Positions 34,701-48,400 of a DNA stretch of 64,000 bases are shown here, one piece after another; within the stretch, counting starts at the first letter, position 1, and each line of letters begins with the position of its first letter. The notes beneath the pieces were generated by a model. That model was not told the origin of the DNA. It saw only the letters and a list, made by a program, of their open reading frames with translations, and ran no database searches. The DNA is from Lineus longissimus (taxonomy: Eukaryota; Nemertea; Pilidiophora; Heteronemertea; Lineidae). The stretch spans positions 2,484,501-2,548,500 of the forward strand of contig NC_088311.1 of assembly GCF_910592395.1 (NCBI RefSeq). The letters run 5' to 3'. Made by a program: the position numbers and the translations under genes.

Positions 34701-37439
34701 AACAAGGACCACCGCTTTCCATGGGCAGCAAAAATAGCTAAAGTTTTAGTTGGTGTAAAATGACATGTAATGTTGTCGTTCACTTGTATGATATCTCCAA
34801 CCACTGCACATAGTTATAAATCTCACTTCAGATGGGATGAAACCCAAACAAGTGTTGTCCATGTCAAGTTGGCCCAATGCCCGACCCAATGTAGCAGTGT
34901 ATTATCGACTTATACGTAGAGATGACTTAATTCTAGTATGGTTGGAGATAAAGTTATTTTCAATACAACTATCGTGGACATTTGCGTTTTCCACGTACGA
35001 CAAGGTGTGCCATAGAATGTAACATCAATTAATCAAATTGTTAATTACAGCTTAAACATGATTGATTACGAATAGATAATAATGTGAATCGTTGGCAGAA
35101 TTTGAATGAATATTGGATGAGCACTGCATTTTCCCTGCTGGGGCGGAGTTTTAACTCCTCGCTTCCTCGAGCAACAGGCATTTTAAGTTAAATGAATCGT
35201 CAATGTTGCTATCATGTTTATTTGGTGAAAGCATTTCAAAACCTTGTAAACTAAGCGATCATCTTCAACTTCCACAGGTCAGCCAATTTTGACCACTACG
35301 ATTTGACTTTGTAGGTTAAACCAATCAAGATGTGAGTCACTGAGGCATACGGATTGAAAATGAGTAATAAGATCATTTAGGGGATGACGAGTCTTTCTCA
35401 GAATCAACAGTTGACTTTTGCTGAAGGTAGGCTCACTGTGGCCTATGTAATGAACCAAGTTGCTTAAGCAACGTACACTCACTTGTTTTGAACGAGCCAC
35501 ATGAAATGTAAGTAGCCCAAGTTATATTATTACATACCCGATCATTTTGCTCCTTGATAGGGAAGAAACTGTTGGTACGGTAACTTCCTCTGGCTGACCA
35601 AAGATAATCGAAAAAAAGGTAATTGTAAAACAATGTTTTTTTTGTGAGTGTAAGTATCCATTCTGCTGATCTTTGACTGAAAGCATGATGCAGATCGGGA
35701 AAAAAGTGTCTCCTATTCAAGTAAAAAATGAGGTATCAGAAAATCAGGGACTTTGTTGAATTTCATTGTGACATCTCTGCAAGGCCTGCTTCAAGGGTGG
35801 TCATATCCGGAATTAATTCCCAATCCACTATTTCACCGTGACACCTCCTCTCCCAACGTTCTTAGCCAAAGTTGATCCTCTCTGCATTATGGGCAATGCC
35901 CGATCTATCTGCACAGTCATCTCTACAGAATCTGTAGCATTTTGCGTCACAATTGATGTCTCTACATCTCCCATAGCGCTCGATGCTGATGCCTAATTCT
36001 TTTTCCTATAATTGACTGGGGTGTGTTTTTTCGAGCATGCAATGTACACAGTGACTGCCGCGAGCCGCTTTGCAGCGATTACCCACAGACCTTGGGTTAG
36101 ACTCCTGTAATAGCCTGATCTATTTGCGGGTGACATTACGACATTGTGCTCGTGCATCTCGCATTGGTATGCAGACCCAGACAGCGCAGTGTCCGAGAAC
36201 ATTAACTGCCCCGTGCCGATAATCATCCTTCGGACACTGAATCACAAACAGAGCATACTCTGGGTGATTGGACCAGCGCTATTGTCATGGCTGTGTTAAG
36301 ATGTTTCTATAGATGGACATCTCGCATGTGCAACTCGCAAGGTAGGCTCGATTCCATTCTTCCGTGGCCTCTTCTTCATCAAAGCCGCTCAGGGTCAAGG
36401 TACAGGTTTCTGAATGGGGGTGGCAAGATATTGGGTGTAGTTTTGATGTGATGTCTTCAGGGTCACATACCGTGGATGTCTTGTCTTTTGTCATTCGTTT
36501 AAAGGCATTCATGAATCTAAATCTAAGTTTATCTTCACCATGTTAAACAGCTGTAATTTGTTGCTGAAAAGATCAGCTGGATGAACTGTGTCAGTTTTGA
36601 TAAGATAAATCATTCACTTTACTTCCGTAAAATTATGTGGTCAGCCGGGTTGTGTGGTATGTCTACCCTATCATGTTCTGCATAGTATTTAAAAAAAAGG
36701 TAATACGGGAAAGATCTTTTACCCAGTAGACTGATTTGCGTTTACTTATTTCAGGCTTTGGTCCGATGGTTCCTTCTATATGGAACATCCAGTTTATATT
36801 CTTCTTCTTAAAAACATAGGATAAAGACCCAAATTAATTTGACCCCTTAGATTGAAAATCTTGTGATACACATTATTATAATAGCAAAGCCCTTATCCTG
36901 GCGGCTCGGGGTGTATGAATTGTCTTATATATTGATTTTTTGGATAAATTTCAGTTCTTCAAGAATTCAATTTTTTGAAATTTTTTTTGACAGATTAATT
37001 TTTTTGTTTCCTGGGTATTGGCGTATCTAAAAGCAATGGCAGTGTTCAAAACTAGCTAAAAAAAACACAAATTTCAAAATTTCAATTTATTTTTAATTCT
37101 AAGAAAAAAATGTCTTCTTCCTCACAGATTTTATAAAAGTGATGATGCACTAGGAAATATTAAAAATCTTTCAAGATCCTCAGTTATTGTTTGAAAAAGA
37201 CATGCAAAAAATCTGAAAATAATCTTACCTTGAAAAGAGCAGTATCCAAGTTTAGGTTTACTTCCAACCCTGTACTTGAATCCAGTCAATATAATAATGC
37301 TTCTTTCAAATCTTATCCAATCGTCTGTGAAGAAAAAAATTATATATTCACGGAATTAGCAAGAAGCTCCTTGGAAAATAGCACAGTAAAGTTGTTTTTG
37401 TTTCCCACGATGACCGGAATGAAATTTTACATCTTTGCT
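31748..37439. other. AT-rich non-coding block with two mixed-composition patches
   Basis: No gene can be supported. A patch at about 34.37-34.51 kb has TTATTAATTT, CAGCTG and the short inverted repeat ATCACC-GCT-GGTGAT. A GC-box-like GGGGCGGAG at 35140-35148 overlaps the inverted repeat GGAGTT-TT-AACTCC (35145-35158). The patch at 35.84-36.52 kb is GC-richer and includes an open minus-strand frame at 36285-36512. From 36.9 to 37.2 kb the DNA is T- and A-run rich. Confidence 0.7.
36285..36512 (-). other. Open frame in a GC-richer patch, weak exon candidate
   Basis: The minus-strand frame has 75 codons, is rich in acidic residues and cysteines, and lies in a GC-richer patch. It contains a donor-like ACG|GTATGT about 15 codons in. 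I recognise no domain. The plus strand is open over part of the same stretch (36364-36546), which lowers the weight of this evidence. Confidence 0.12.
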
Positions 37440-37920
37440 GAAGAGATTTAAGCGACGGCAAAGATGCTTAAGAGTAGCTGGCCAGGCAGCCGCATCATTC
37501 CAACGTCACCTGTCACTCACGCTCAGATTATGCAAATTATTTGATTACACATATGTATGTGAAAAACGCTGTGGTCCAACTCCTCAAAACGCCTTGGCTA
37601 ACCCGCCCGTTGTGTCGAGTGTCGTTGGATGTCAGCCGCACACTTCCTAACAAAACTAGTCAAACATACTCGTCTTGTGTAGCCACATTCACGCTGCAGC
37701 GACTACAGAATGATACAATTGCGCTCTCGGCTTGTAATGTCATCTCAAGGCAGGCAGCCAGGTAGCGTTGGCTGTATGTGTGTGTTCTCAGAGATGTTTT
37801 GTCTCAATTTAAGCCTGTCGTTCTTGTCCTATGGCCACGAGCGAGAGTTTGATCACGATCAAATGAATTCTCTAAAATGATACAACAGGAGTCGGGGGCG
37901 GAGCTAAGACGGAATATCGT
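37440..37920. promoter_or_regulatory. CpG-retaining island with octamer and GC box
   Basis: I count 18 CpG between about 37452 and 37766, close to what its base composition predicts. The stretch stands out from AT-rich surroundings. It contains a perfect octamer on the minus strand (ATGCAAAT, 37530-37537) and, further on, a GC box (GGGGGCGGAGC, 37894-37904) of the Sp/KLF type. This fits a promoter or enhancer, or a GC-richer exon that I cannot recognise. Two overlapping open frames (37435-37650 and 37541-37765) show no known domain. Confidence 0.3.
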
Positions 37921-40900
37921 TATAGTCATATTTTGAGTGGGACTCCTTGGTTTGATTTTCTGGCCATTCAAATGGTGGCAGCATTTAAATTGTGAGCAAA
38001 TATTGCGATGTTGGGGAAAATTATTTCTGGTTGGGTAAGGATGAATAAAGGTGACACTTACAGCACGAGACTCACTGTTCGGGTGGATTTTTTTGTGGTT
38101 GTGATTTTTTTGGGGGATGGCACTTTTCTATTCTCGTCTCTTTTTTAAAGCAATTTGTTCTTTTTACCATTTTGTGTAACACTTTTGTGCAACCGTGATA
38201 CGTTTTATTTTTATTAACTCTTCATTTAAAAACACACACAATGAAGTTGAAATTGTCAGTTGCTTTAGAACTGACTTTAGTCATAACGAAGGTAATAATG
38301 ACACGTCCAACATCAACTCCATTGGAAATCAAAGGCAATATATGTTATTGGAAAGGCATTGAAGTAGCAGTGACCTTGGGTCACATCTTCACCCCTCAGC
38401 TAGCATGGCCAGTCTCTCCACCGGGAATAGAAACCACTAGCTCCATACGTGGACGGCAAGCGTGATGTCGCATTCTGGTCTTATAAGATTAAGTTTAGGC
38501 GCTAGATTAATAGGGAACGCGGGGAATTGTAAGACGCTTATTTAGGAGGCTTGCTCAAATGAATTCTGATAATTTTGTGAGGACCGTCTGGAGGAATAAG
38601 TTCATGATACTGAGTTGAATTTAGATGTGAGTAATCAGGATCTTGGTAAGATGATTCTGTCAGGGAGAGGCATGCTAACTTTCTTGATTAGAGAATTTTG
38701 GGTCAGGTAATTTTCTCACAAACGTGAATGCCACCAGGAAGAAGAAGGTAACATCTCTGTTAGAAGTATGATATTTCTTTCAACTTCAAAGACGAAAAAG
38801 GTAAAATTGTATACCAGGAACAAAAGATTTTTCACGCAACTGATTACCAAGGACTTCCCCCTTATGAAATTGGCCCCTTTCATTGAGTTGACTCCGGCAA
38901 TGACGCACTTCTCCAGTCTATGCTAGGAGTACCAACGAGGTAATATGGTCTACTCGGCTATGGATGTGCAGTAGCGAGAATAAAGAAAACTGAGTTAATA
39001 TGTCTAGAGTTCTCCTCTTCATTCTGACACTCCAGCCCAGAGCGAAACCACACACCCAAGAAACAGATCAGCATATTATGGGGAAATTTCAAGAAATTGG
39101 CTGTGAAAATGGAAAGAAAGACCTAAATTGCCCTTTTCGTCTGTAAGATATTCACATTCTACTTGGTAATAGCCTCTTTCTATATCTAACCCTGTGTTAA
39201 TCTAACTCTGGCCCTGGGAGGAAAATGTCTTAGCTTCCCAGCGCTCTCATCAATTCACATCTAGTTTTATAATAAAACTGACATTCGCATATCTACATCT
39301 AATACTTTCTATTATACAAGGCATAAAATGATTTTCTTCATATATTCCTTAAGGAATTGGACATATACATTTCTATTATGTTCTATAGCCCGGGAAGTCC
39401 CAAATCAATTGGATTAACTAAGTAATATACGGAGCGATATGTGTATTTCATATTTCATGATTTGAAAGATGGATATGGAAATGTTCTGTTTGTGTTTGGC
39501 TGTTTGAGCAATTCGGATCTACAAGGACGCAGTTGGCTTTTGGAAAATTGGCTGACATGTTGGAATTCTACAACAACGTTTCAGTTGCTCCTGATTTGAA
39601 CATATCTTTTGAGATTGAAAAAACACTGCATTAGCCAAAGAATTTTTGATGAATATGATCAAACATTAGAAATGTTGAACACCTAATGACCACCACATTG
39701 ATTTGTCAATGTGTCCAAGAGAAGGTCATGACTGAAATTTGATGAGCATGTTCTATACTTCAGACCCTTGAAGTCAAACAATGACACTGACACCTATTGC
39801 CACTTTGAGCTCTAGCTGTGTAAACGCTCCTACTCATGTCAGCACTACCCTATTTTGGCTTACCAAGTACGCTCTTATCGTGTCAAGAAATGTGAGATGT
39901 GTAAGACACATTGCATGGCGAGTATCGCCACTTCACCTCGCGGATCAATAGTGGCCGGCCAGCTACATGGACATATTGGTCAGTGGTATTCTTCATATCA
40001 GAGGGTTCTACTATGTGGACACAACAAAAAGCTTCTTGCCTGATAAAAAGCTTGACTAAAATGGCAGGTACATTTGCATGGAATCAATGTTCGGGCAGGC
40101 ATTGGACAGATTACATCATAAGGTTGCATCTTTGTTTCTTTTTTCCTAGGCATTGGCGAACGTAATGCTTTGCTGGAAGTGTTCTTTTTTTTAAATCTTA
40201 AATTGTGTCGTTCAAATATGAATTCAGGTGATAGCAATGACATGAGATAACATAAATAGTAAATCATAGTCGTCTTGAGTTGTTTCTCTCCAGCAGCTTG
40301 TCTGGACTACCAGTTTTATGATCATGTGCGTGATCAACAGACAAAGTAGGACATTGGGGACATCCTTATGCTATCTCATTATGTCAAACTGTAATATCAT
40401 TTATAGTCTAGTCTAGACAGTCTTTTGCCCGTTAACTGCATTTCCCTGTGTCTCTGCATACAGTGTACACTTTTGTAGGAAGGTTGACCAGATTTTCATG
40501 AATATCCTAGTATGAAAAAAGACATTCCACTATTATTCCGGTAAGGGCAGTTAGCTATAAGCAGGACCTGGCTTCACCCTACTTTATATTCAAACACCAC
40601 AGTATGAAAATGGCCATTTCACCATCTGTTGAAGCCATTCCGGTCACTCTCGCCTACGAGGCAATCAGTCTGACCACAACTTAATCATCCGCCCAAGATG
40701 GTCACCTTAACATTGTTGCTGTCTCTTTATCCAGTTAAAGGTGGCCCTTTGGTATTTGCCTGTCCAGTCCTAGATATTGATTAGTGCAAAATGGGCTATT
40801 TGGTATCCTTTCACTGGCAAATGGAAATGAATTATAAAATTTGGTCAGCTTTGAAAGTTAGTCGTGAAGGTAATGGCTTGGCCTTAAATGAAGTATTCCC

Positions 40901-42145
40901 CCTCCAATATGATGCCCTTTGGTAAAATCTGGACCACATCACACTGTACAATCATAATTCAAATGTAGGCCTATTTGTTTGTAATGAAAAAACCTGAATT
41001 GGTGATATAGATCTTTGTCAGACATTTGTATGTTAATATCACTAGTTGATTACAAAAGAGAAAGCATTGACTGAACTGATAACAAACATGGAATTGTCAC
41101 ATTGGTCAATCGGTCAAATTCTGACTCTTGTGTGTTTTATCATGTCAGTCATGAAAGTTTCAAATCATCTATTATTGACAAAGAATCAAGGCGACAGTTA
41201 TGAACATATGCGTGCTTAACCTAGACGTTAATTATGAGTACACACAAATAAAATTGGCTTGGGTCAATCTGTATTTGAGATTTTCATAGGATAAATTGAT
41301 GAGCTGCTGAACGTGCGTGCTTGACCAGTGTGTCCTGAGACCCTGCTCAAACATATGTATACATGATGAGGTGATTCATATCTCACTTAGAACAATTAAG
41401 GCAAAGCAGGGCGAATTTCATGTTGACCGATCTGTGTCCCTTATTAGTCTGACAAGTTGTCTTTTTTAGGGTAATTTTGATCTAGTTCTTAGATGGCTAT
41501 AAGGAAAGCAGTAAAACAGCAGACATCAGGCAACAAGGTAAAAAGCGTTTTCATGTACATGCATGGCTCATTATCGCTTGTCTTAATGAATTCCATTCTA
41601 TGCTTTTGAAAAAAATTATACGGATTACGCTGAAAAGTGGCTCTATAAAAAAGTAATGCCCTACTATGAGCAGTCAAGAAAAAAGGTTCTTTCTTCTGGT
41701 GTCAACAGTGAGTCATATCACTGAGAAGAGGCCCGTACCTTACCTTAAAATATAAAGGAAACGATGGGACTGCTGTCATACCATTACCAGTTCAACATTA
41801 CAGTAATATGAAGAGGGCAAATACTGTTTGTTGTGAATGCCAACAAACAGACCTGCATGGCCTGGATGGGCTGCAGCCCCTTTGTCTAATAACCTGGTGG
41901 AAAGTAATCGCTTGACCAGACCTGATTAGACCATGTCACGACAACTTCCTTTAGCAAACCTGACTCTATCAAAACATGAATCATTATCAATATTTGCAGT
42001 GTGACATTTCAAATAACCCATTGTTTCAAATGTCGCCTAAATGCTGGTCCATGCCCGGGTCAAATAAACTCATCTTTGTAATTCTGTAACTGATAATGAG
42101 GAAAGAGATCATTATAATATATTTTGATATAATTTGATCCAAATA
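37921..42145. other. AT-rich non-coding block, no gene seen
   Basis: The block contains a 14 bp palindrome (ATTCCTTAAGGAAT, 39344-39357) and a perfect 10 bp hairpin at 41824-41850. A partial match to the miR-10 family near 39510 lacks a hairpin. No gene is evident. Confidence 0.75.
41824..41850. repeat. Perfect 10 bp hairpin
   Basis: CTGTTTGTTG (41824-41833) and CAACAAACAG (41841-41850) are exact reverse complements around a 7-base loop. Each arm contains a forkhead-like TGTTTG/CAAACA word, so it could be an inverted site pair rather than an RNA hairpin. Confidence 0.6.
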
Positions 42146-42380
42146 TTTATAATTGTGAGTTTATGACAATTGAGTTGATTTTTCATGGTGGCGTCCGTGC
42201 CTCTCCCATGGGCTCGGTCGGTTAATATGAATTTTATGTTTGATTTTGTAGTAATTAAGCAGGAAGGCCCTATCATAAACATCTATTTCTATAATAAGGA
42301 ATTTTATGCTGGACACAAAGGGAATATAATGGCTATGTTTATAATCACTTGATGTTTGGATGACCCATAATCTTTATGAT
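42146..42380. promoter_or_regulatory. Cluster of seven TTTATR motifs
   Basis: TTTATA or TTTATG words, on either strand, start at 42146, 42160, 42233, 42274 (reverse), 42303, 42338 and 42373. The word resembles sites bound by Cdx and posterior Hox proteins. My rough expectation for this base composition is under one per 235 bases. A GC-rich insert (about 42187-42221) interrupts the AT-rich sequence, so low complexity alone does not explain the cluster. A developmental enhancer is the inference. Confidence 0.35.
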
Positions 42381-43759
42381 ACAGGCAATTTCAGAATTGA
42401 CTCTAAAGATTAAAGGTTCAATATTGAAGCGACAGCTTTCATTCAAATGGGAAGAGACGTATATCGAGGAATGAAGGAATTCAAAGTTGAATGCTCAAAA
42501 TTCAATTTATTGGAACCAGGAGGAAGCCAGTGCAGGGGTGCAACGAGTTCCGTATCTTCTGGGAAATCTTAAGGGGATGGCATTGATGTTTCCTCCTACC
42601 GGATATCCATTTAGCAAATCTTCAAAACTAAAGCTACCTTGATACAAATTTAAGTTTTCTTCATCTGCTTGCTGTGATGTTTCAGGGTTAAAGGCTAGAT
42701 TTAAAATCAACTGTCGTTGCTATTATACGTTTCCCAAAGGTGTGTCCTGACTGGAGGATGTTGATTTAAGGATACCATAACCCACCTCTGGGAGGCCGTC
42801 ACATAGCTTCTGGGCGACCTTAACTACCCTAAAGAAAACAGTACACAGGATGCAGCTGCTGATGAAATGTTTTCTTATAAATTGAGTCAAGAATTTGTTT
42901 GAATGAGATACAGTTTGATATCAGTCTGGTGACAATGAAAGTTTTTGAATGAATTCGTGAGGATGAGAATGTTATGACAGGAGATGATAATGCCATTGCT
43001 ATTTGCTATGGATATGATCATGTTTCAAAGTTGTTCCTTTTTGTCCTGACATACTACTGTTATTTAGGGGGCCCTTTTGTATGTGTCTCCAGTATGTTAA
43101 TGATCGTTGGGGATGCATGGACACCCAATTCTCTTTTTGGGGTAAGGCGAGAAACCATACACTCATTATCATGGTAATTGAATTATTACTTGAAGAAAAT
43201 GGTACCAACATGCCTGCATGAGAGGCCCATTTGGTTGAACCAAAATAACAATAAAGACATATAATTTGGGATCTAATGGCACCTTTGAGGACATACTGAG
43301 AATAACGATATTAATCCATAATCAAACTATTGCATGTTACACTTATAGAGAAGCAAACATAAAGGCATCCCATTTCAAGAGCAAATAAGCCCTGCGAGGT
43401 ATTGATGTCACACTGTTTGTTCTAATGTCAACTTGGAAAAATCATCCATCAGCTAATTGGGCAGAAATCAAAGCCGACAATTTGTAACAAACAGTTGGCA
43501 AATGATAAACAATAGACCGCAGGGAATAAAAGCGACAAAACAACTAACCAGTATCACTAACGAAACAAGAAGTGAAAGTTATGATGTTGACACCTCAGCA
43601 AGTTGGATCGGAAAGTCAAAGCTAAATCCTGAAAAGGACAAATTTTGCTAATTACCTTGGTAACCTTTTGATCTTTGGTGAAATGCATTTTCTGATTGAT
43701 TCCTGTGCAGTAGTCCAATGGTGTATTGTCATAACTAACAATATCGAAAATAGAGATGC

Positions 43760-43802
43760 ATGCACTGACTGAGTGCATTTGATTCTGCAGGACTTGCAGA
43801 AT
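43760..43802 (+). repeat. Two adjacent perfect hairpins
   Basis: Hairpin 1 pairs ATGCACT (43760-43766) with AGTGCAT (43772-43778) around a 5-base loop. Hairpin 2 starts four bases later and pairs ATTCTGCA (43782-43789) with TGCAGAAT (43795-43802), also around a 5-base loop. Each is short, but two perfect hairpins of like geometry side by side are less expected. Confidence 0.5.
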
Positions 43803-45443
43803 GTGACTTCTATGTTTCTAACTATCTTGGCTTGGTTTCTGATAGCAACTTGCTTGTAGGTGCTGCCACTGTGACGAACACAGGCGATTCCCTGAAGCTA
43901 GTTGCAGTGTTTTCTAAGTCTGCTTGAAGTGTTGGTGTGTATGCGAGTGTGGGGGTGGGTGTGTCGGCTGAGTTGCTGAAGAAGAAATTTGGTCGTCTTA
44001 CAAAGAGAACTCCAACAGATTTGAGAAAAATGTTATCAGGATACTTTTGATTTTAAAAAAAGTATGATTGTGGAGTTTTAAAGACAACTCCAGAATTGGC
44101 ATTCGGGCAATTGCTTGATCATCTACTGCAATCGGTAATTAGCACGAATAGTAAAATGAAAAATAATCATTGATTAGAAATATATTTTTCCATGTTAGCC
44201 TACAATAGCCGTTAATGAAAATATGTTCTATCGTCTATCGTTCTATCTGTCCTGGGTATGATGTACAAAGTGGCTTGATCGATGTCGTAAAGTATTGTTG
44301 GTAACATCATCAATTCATTCGATTCCTTCACTGGTGTCAACTCCATGGATTATTCACCATGTTTCGTAAGATGTCATTACTACATTTCCCAGAGTGATTT
44401 CCCTATACTGTTTACTTGTTCACTAGTGCATTTGTACATACAATCAGTTCACAAATCATGCTCCAAGTGCAGCTGAAATCATATTCCATGGAGATTTCAC
44501 TTCAACTTGACCAAAAACCGAATTATCCATCTGTATGTAGTATCCTTTCATTGTATGGTAGTCTTCCTGGCCTTGTTGTATCCTGTCATGGCGTTGGTGT
44601 GAATTTGAATTTCTTGCCCGTCTTCTCGATCATGGGAGGTCATTACACCGACACTGAATTATTCAACATAATACACCGTTTCCATTGATTTTAAGGCAAC
44701 AATCAACACCAAGGATTGTCTCTGCAATCTTCTCATTTTTTTGTCTTCTCAGCGGCAAAAGTATAGTTGAGAATTTCTTCAGCTGTCTTCAGCTCTTCAC
44801 TTTGATTATAGGCGTTGGTCAGAACAACCCAAGTCAACACAAATGCTTGTAAAACCGCTAGTCTTTATAGACCACCAAGATCACGCACCTTGCAAATCAA
44901 TTGGTTTTAAGGTCTCGCCCTAGGAGGCTTGTGCCTAACGCTATTTAATGGCCAACTTTTTTCTTAATTATTGAGAATGAGGCCCGACTTTTTGAGTTCA
45001 TACCTATTAGCAAGTACATTATTGAATATTAAAAGCAAATTTCTTGTCGTTATTTTCAATTGCTCCAAGTCCATTTCTCGATAAGCCAAGTGGACATTAT
45101 TATGTGTACAGATGAAAACGTTTTCCAAACAGTCACGTGTATCATACACTGCTGCTCATGTATAGAGATAAAGAAATGCGTCCGTATGTTTTGAGACAAT
45201 GGAGTGTCTAATAGAGGGGTAATGATTTGATCAGATTGTAAGATCGGGGCCTTTGTAAGAAATGGAAAAGACTATAGCTAGTAAAATTTTAGGATTCAGC
45301 TTTGAGGGGTTAATTTGATGGGAAAGTTTTACTTGTCTACAGGTCATCAAAGTTCTGTGAAAAATTGCTAGCAGGTGAATTGGATGTCCAATGTGTTTAT
45401 CATAGAATAGTTGAATCAGAAAACTTAGCTCGGAATGTCTGCA

Positions 45444-45461
45444 AGATACATTAGATACATT
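45444..45461. repeat. 9 bp tandem pair
   Basis: AGATACATT occurs twice in direct succession with no mismatch. It is a minor slippage-type repeat. Confidence 0.6.
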
Positions 45462-48400
45462 GAGGTGCAATGAAATTATTAAGATAAACACGTACAGATG
45501 ATACGTTATATTCTGTACTTGTTGACCCCGGGTATCTTAGAACTAGAATTGGAACTCCGTCAGCTGGCCCGTGATTTTTTTAAATGAGTATTTGGCGCAT
45601 GTTAGTGCAGCTAAGTGAGGTCAGTTGCCGGAAGAATTTGTGTTAAATTCTATGGAATATTCATTCAGTCTGTTGTGGCTGTCATTTCTTTATTTCAATT
45701 GGTTATCGGAAATCGCTTTGTGTGCATTGACAAGGTTAAGGACATCATGTAGAGGTACATCCAGGTCGCCTTGTCATAATTTGCAGTTGTTTGGTAACGA
45801 TAGTGTACGTTAATGTTGGCCTACTTGAAGTGAAACAAGTTTTGGGTCCATATCAGGTAATGTTGGCCAAATCTTGCTGAACTTGCTACATGGACTAGGG
45901 TACACAAATGTAAAGTTCGTTGCGGTCCCTTGGATCACTTGGCTATTCAAGCAGATGATGTTAAAGGTCTTGTACTCCCACTGCTAATAGCTTGATAATG
46001 GGGACAATTGGGGTTACTTTCAGTTTTCTTGGGTGGCAATTTAATGGGGTCCAACAGGCTGCAGATGCAGATGGATGTGTGGGATTGAAAATCAATGCTA
46101 TCATCTTTTGGTAAAGAACATCTCTGGACCTTTATGTTTCAATACCTTTATCTTCAGGCACATTGTGGTCCAGGTGCGTGTATTTCTGGCTCCGGTGGGA
46201 AGAATGTAATGATCTTTTAAAAAAGTTCAGGGTCGCTGACTGAATTTTGATGCTTTGACAATAAAATGCAGGGCTGTAACTGTAGTTCATCATGTTTGTC
46301 GTTTCGAAAGATAACCACCACAACAAGAAAATCTATCAACAAAACACCACCGTTCGAAAGAATGTTCAACCATTGTAAACCAGAAATATTTTTTTAAGTT
46401 GAGATATGAGTTCCATAGTATGCTGAAGAAATAAGGAAACACTACCTTGAAATATTTTCTTAACGTGTTGTTGCTGTTGCATTTTCAATCAGGTAAACCC
46501 ATTTTGGAAGAGGTCTCGATTTGTTAACCGGTACATGAGGTTACAATACGACTTCTGTTTGAAATCAGTGAGTGAATTTAACTGATGCGCTCACTGCACC
46601 CACTGAGATGAAGTTTTTATTTATCTCTTAATGAAATTCAGGTTGTTTTCTGTGTGTCCTAATTAAGCTAGTTAAATAAAATGGCACTTTCACAATTACT
46701 GTACTTAAATTACTTATTACACAAAGAGGAGGGGTAGCTCGGTGCACCATTGGCGGTCAGGTATGTGTTGCTCTCTAATACTAGTAACTTGATTCTGAAG
46801 TAGCAATGTCCAGTTATTAAAAGGAGACTATAGACAAGAGCTAGGTGGGGCTGACTAAGTTTCACAAAGTCACATAAAGTGTCTCTGCTATATCAGAGTA
46901 TATCAGCATTGTTTAGGTTATATAAGAGATATTGTATGAATGAGTTAATAGTTCTCACTATCCTAAGCGTACGCAATTGAGGCAACTGGACATCAGTTTG
47001 ACCCCTAGCTGTTACCCATGATCCCCCTTTCAAAGTGAATCTTGCATGTAAGGGAGTTGCCCTTTGATGGTTACGAGTATGGAAAATAAAGGTACCAGTA
47101 AAGGTAACCCGTATCTGTCGTCTTTGGCCTGGGTTATGTAACGCCCTTGCTGACCGTTTTGAAGATGGGAGCTCAGCTTCAACTAGAACGTTATTAGCTA
47201 TTCGTTTTCGAAAATTGCAGACTTTCACAAAAACAGCATTTCATAAAAAACATCAAAGCTCCAGTATGTGTTTCATTAAGCACAAAATGAATATTGCATA
47301 CTCTAGTTATAAATTTGCACTTGAAATAACATGTAATTGCCATTTCATTTTACTACAAGTAGGCAAATTCTTTCTCTTTCATCGTTATGAGGACTGTACT
47401 TAAGAAGTTAAAGAATTTTCTTTATCAGTTCAGTGCTTTCTTTTAATTGCATGAAGACTAAAGTTTTTCTTATAAAAAGTTACAAGAATCTCATGTCCTA
47501 ATTTTGGATCTCACGATAGTACGGCGTGACCCCTGTTTAATATTTGCATGGACGAAGAAGCTGAATGAAACTCAAGATGACAGCAAGAAGTTAATTTCAC
47601 CAAGTTGTAGTAATGCTCGAGTGGCAAAAAACTGCCTAAAGTAAAAACTATGAATGATAGTCCAATAGTTTGGTTTTGAACTGTCATCATTTGATACAAG
47701 TGTTTGAGAAGAGGTTTGTAATATACAACTTGGTGGCAATTTTACTACGAGTTGTTGATGAAAGACGTGTGAAAAGTTTTAATAATAGAATACTTCGATA
47801 TACGAAATATCCAGGTCATGCAGTTGATTTTAAATCCCATTTGGATAATGACCGAGTACATGATCAGTAGAAGCTGTGGGTCTCAAACCCTCTCTATTTC
47901 TGTAAGCTTGGATGTAGTGATGAATTATCTTGTAAAGATGACCAGCATATGGCATGAACACATACAACATGCAAAACACGATATTAGAAACACAAAGATT
48001 GGATCATCTTTGCCTCAAATTCTAGTGATAGAGTCAAAAAAGAAATTACCAAATGGTTCTCAAGATAATCCAAACTCGTTACAAAAGCATGTCACTTGTC
48101 AATTCATGCTTTAATTAGTATACAATGAATGGAGCAGCATCGATTTTCCGAAACAGCATCTTAAATTGTTATTGTTGTTTCTCAAGTGATTCAAGATGAT
48201 GATTGGTAGAGTGCACTTGTGAAAGAATCGCTACTTGCGATTTGCTGGGTGTTGGAGTTGCGACTTGGGAAAGTGCAAAAATCTCCAAATTATTGCAATT
48301 TTGATATTCCAATCCAATTGACGTAGCTGATGACTGCATTTCTTCTTTCTCATCTTACTGCTTCCTGTCATGCAAATTCGTTTTAGACACCGAAGAATTC

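Noticed and set aside
39508-39526. Minus-strand match of 14 bases (TGTAGATCCGAATT) to the core of the miR-10/100 family
   Set aside because: The seed region differs and neither flank contains a complementary arm, so no precursor hairpin can form. A 14-base hit to some known microRNA is not rare in 64 kb.
42181-42240. GC-rich insert CTCCCATGGGCTCGG inside AT-rich DNA, considered as a small exon
   Set aside because: The open stretch is too short in every frame and lacks convincing splice signals.
46893-47228. 111-codon open frame, minus strand
   Set aside because: No family is recognised and no splice or start context supports it.
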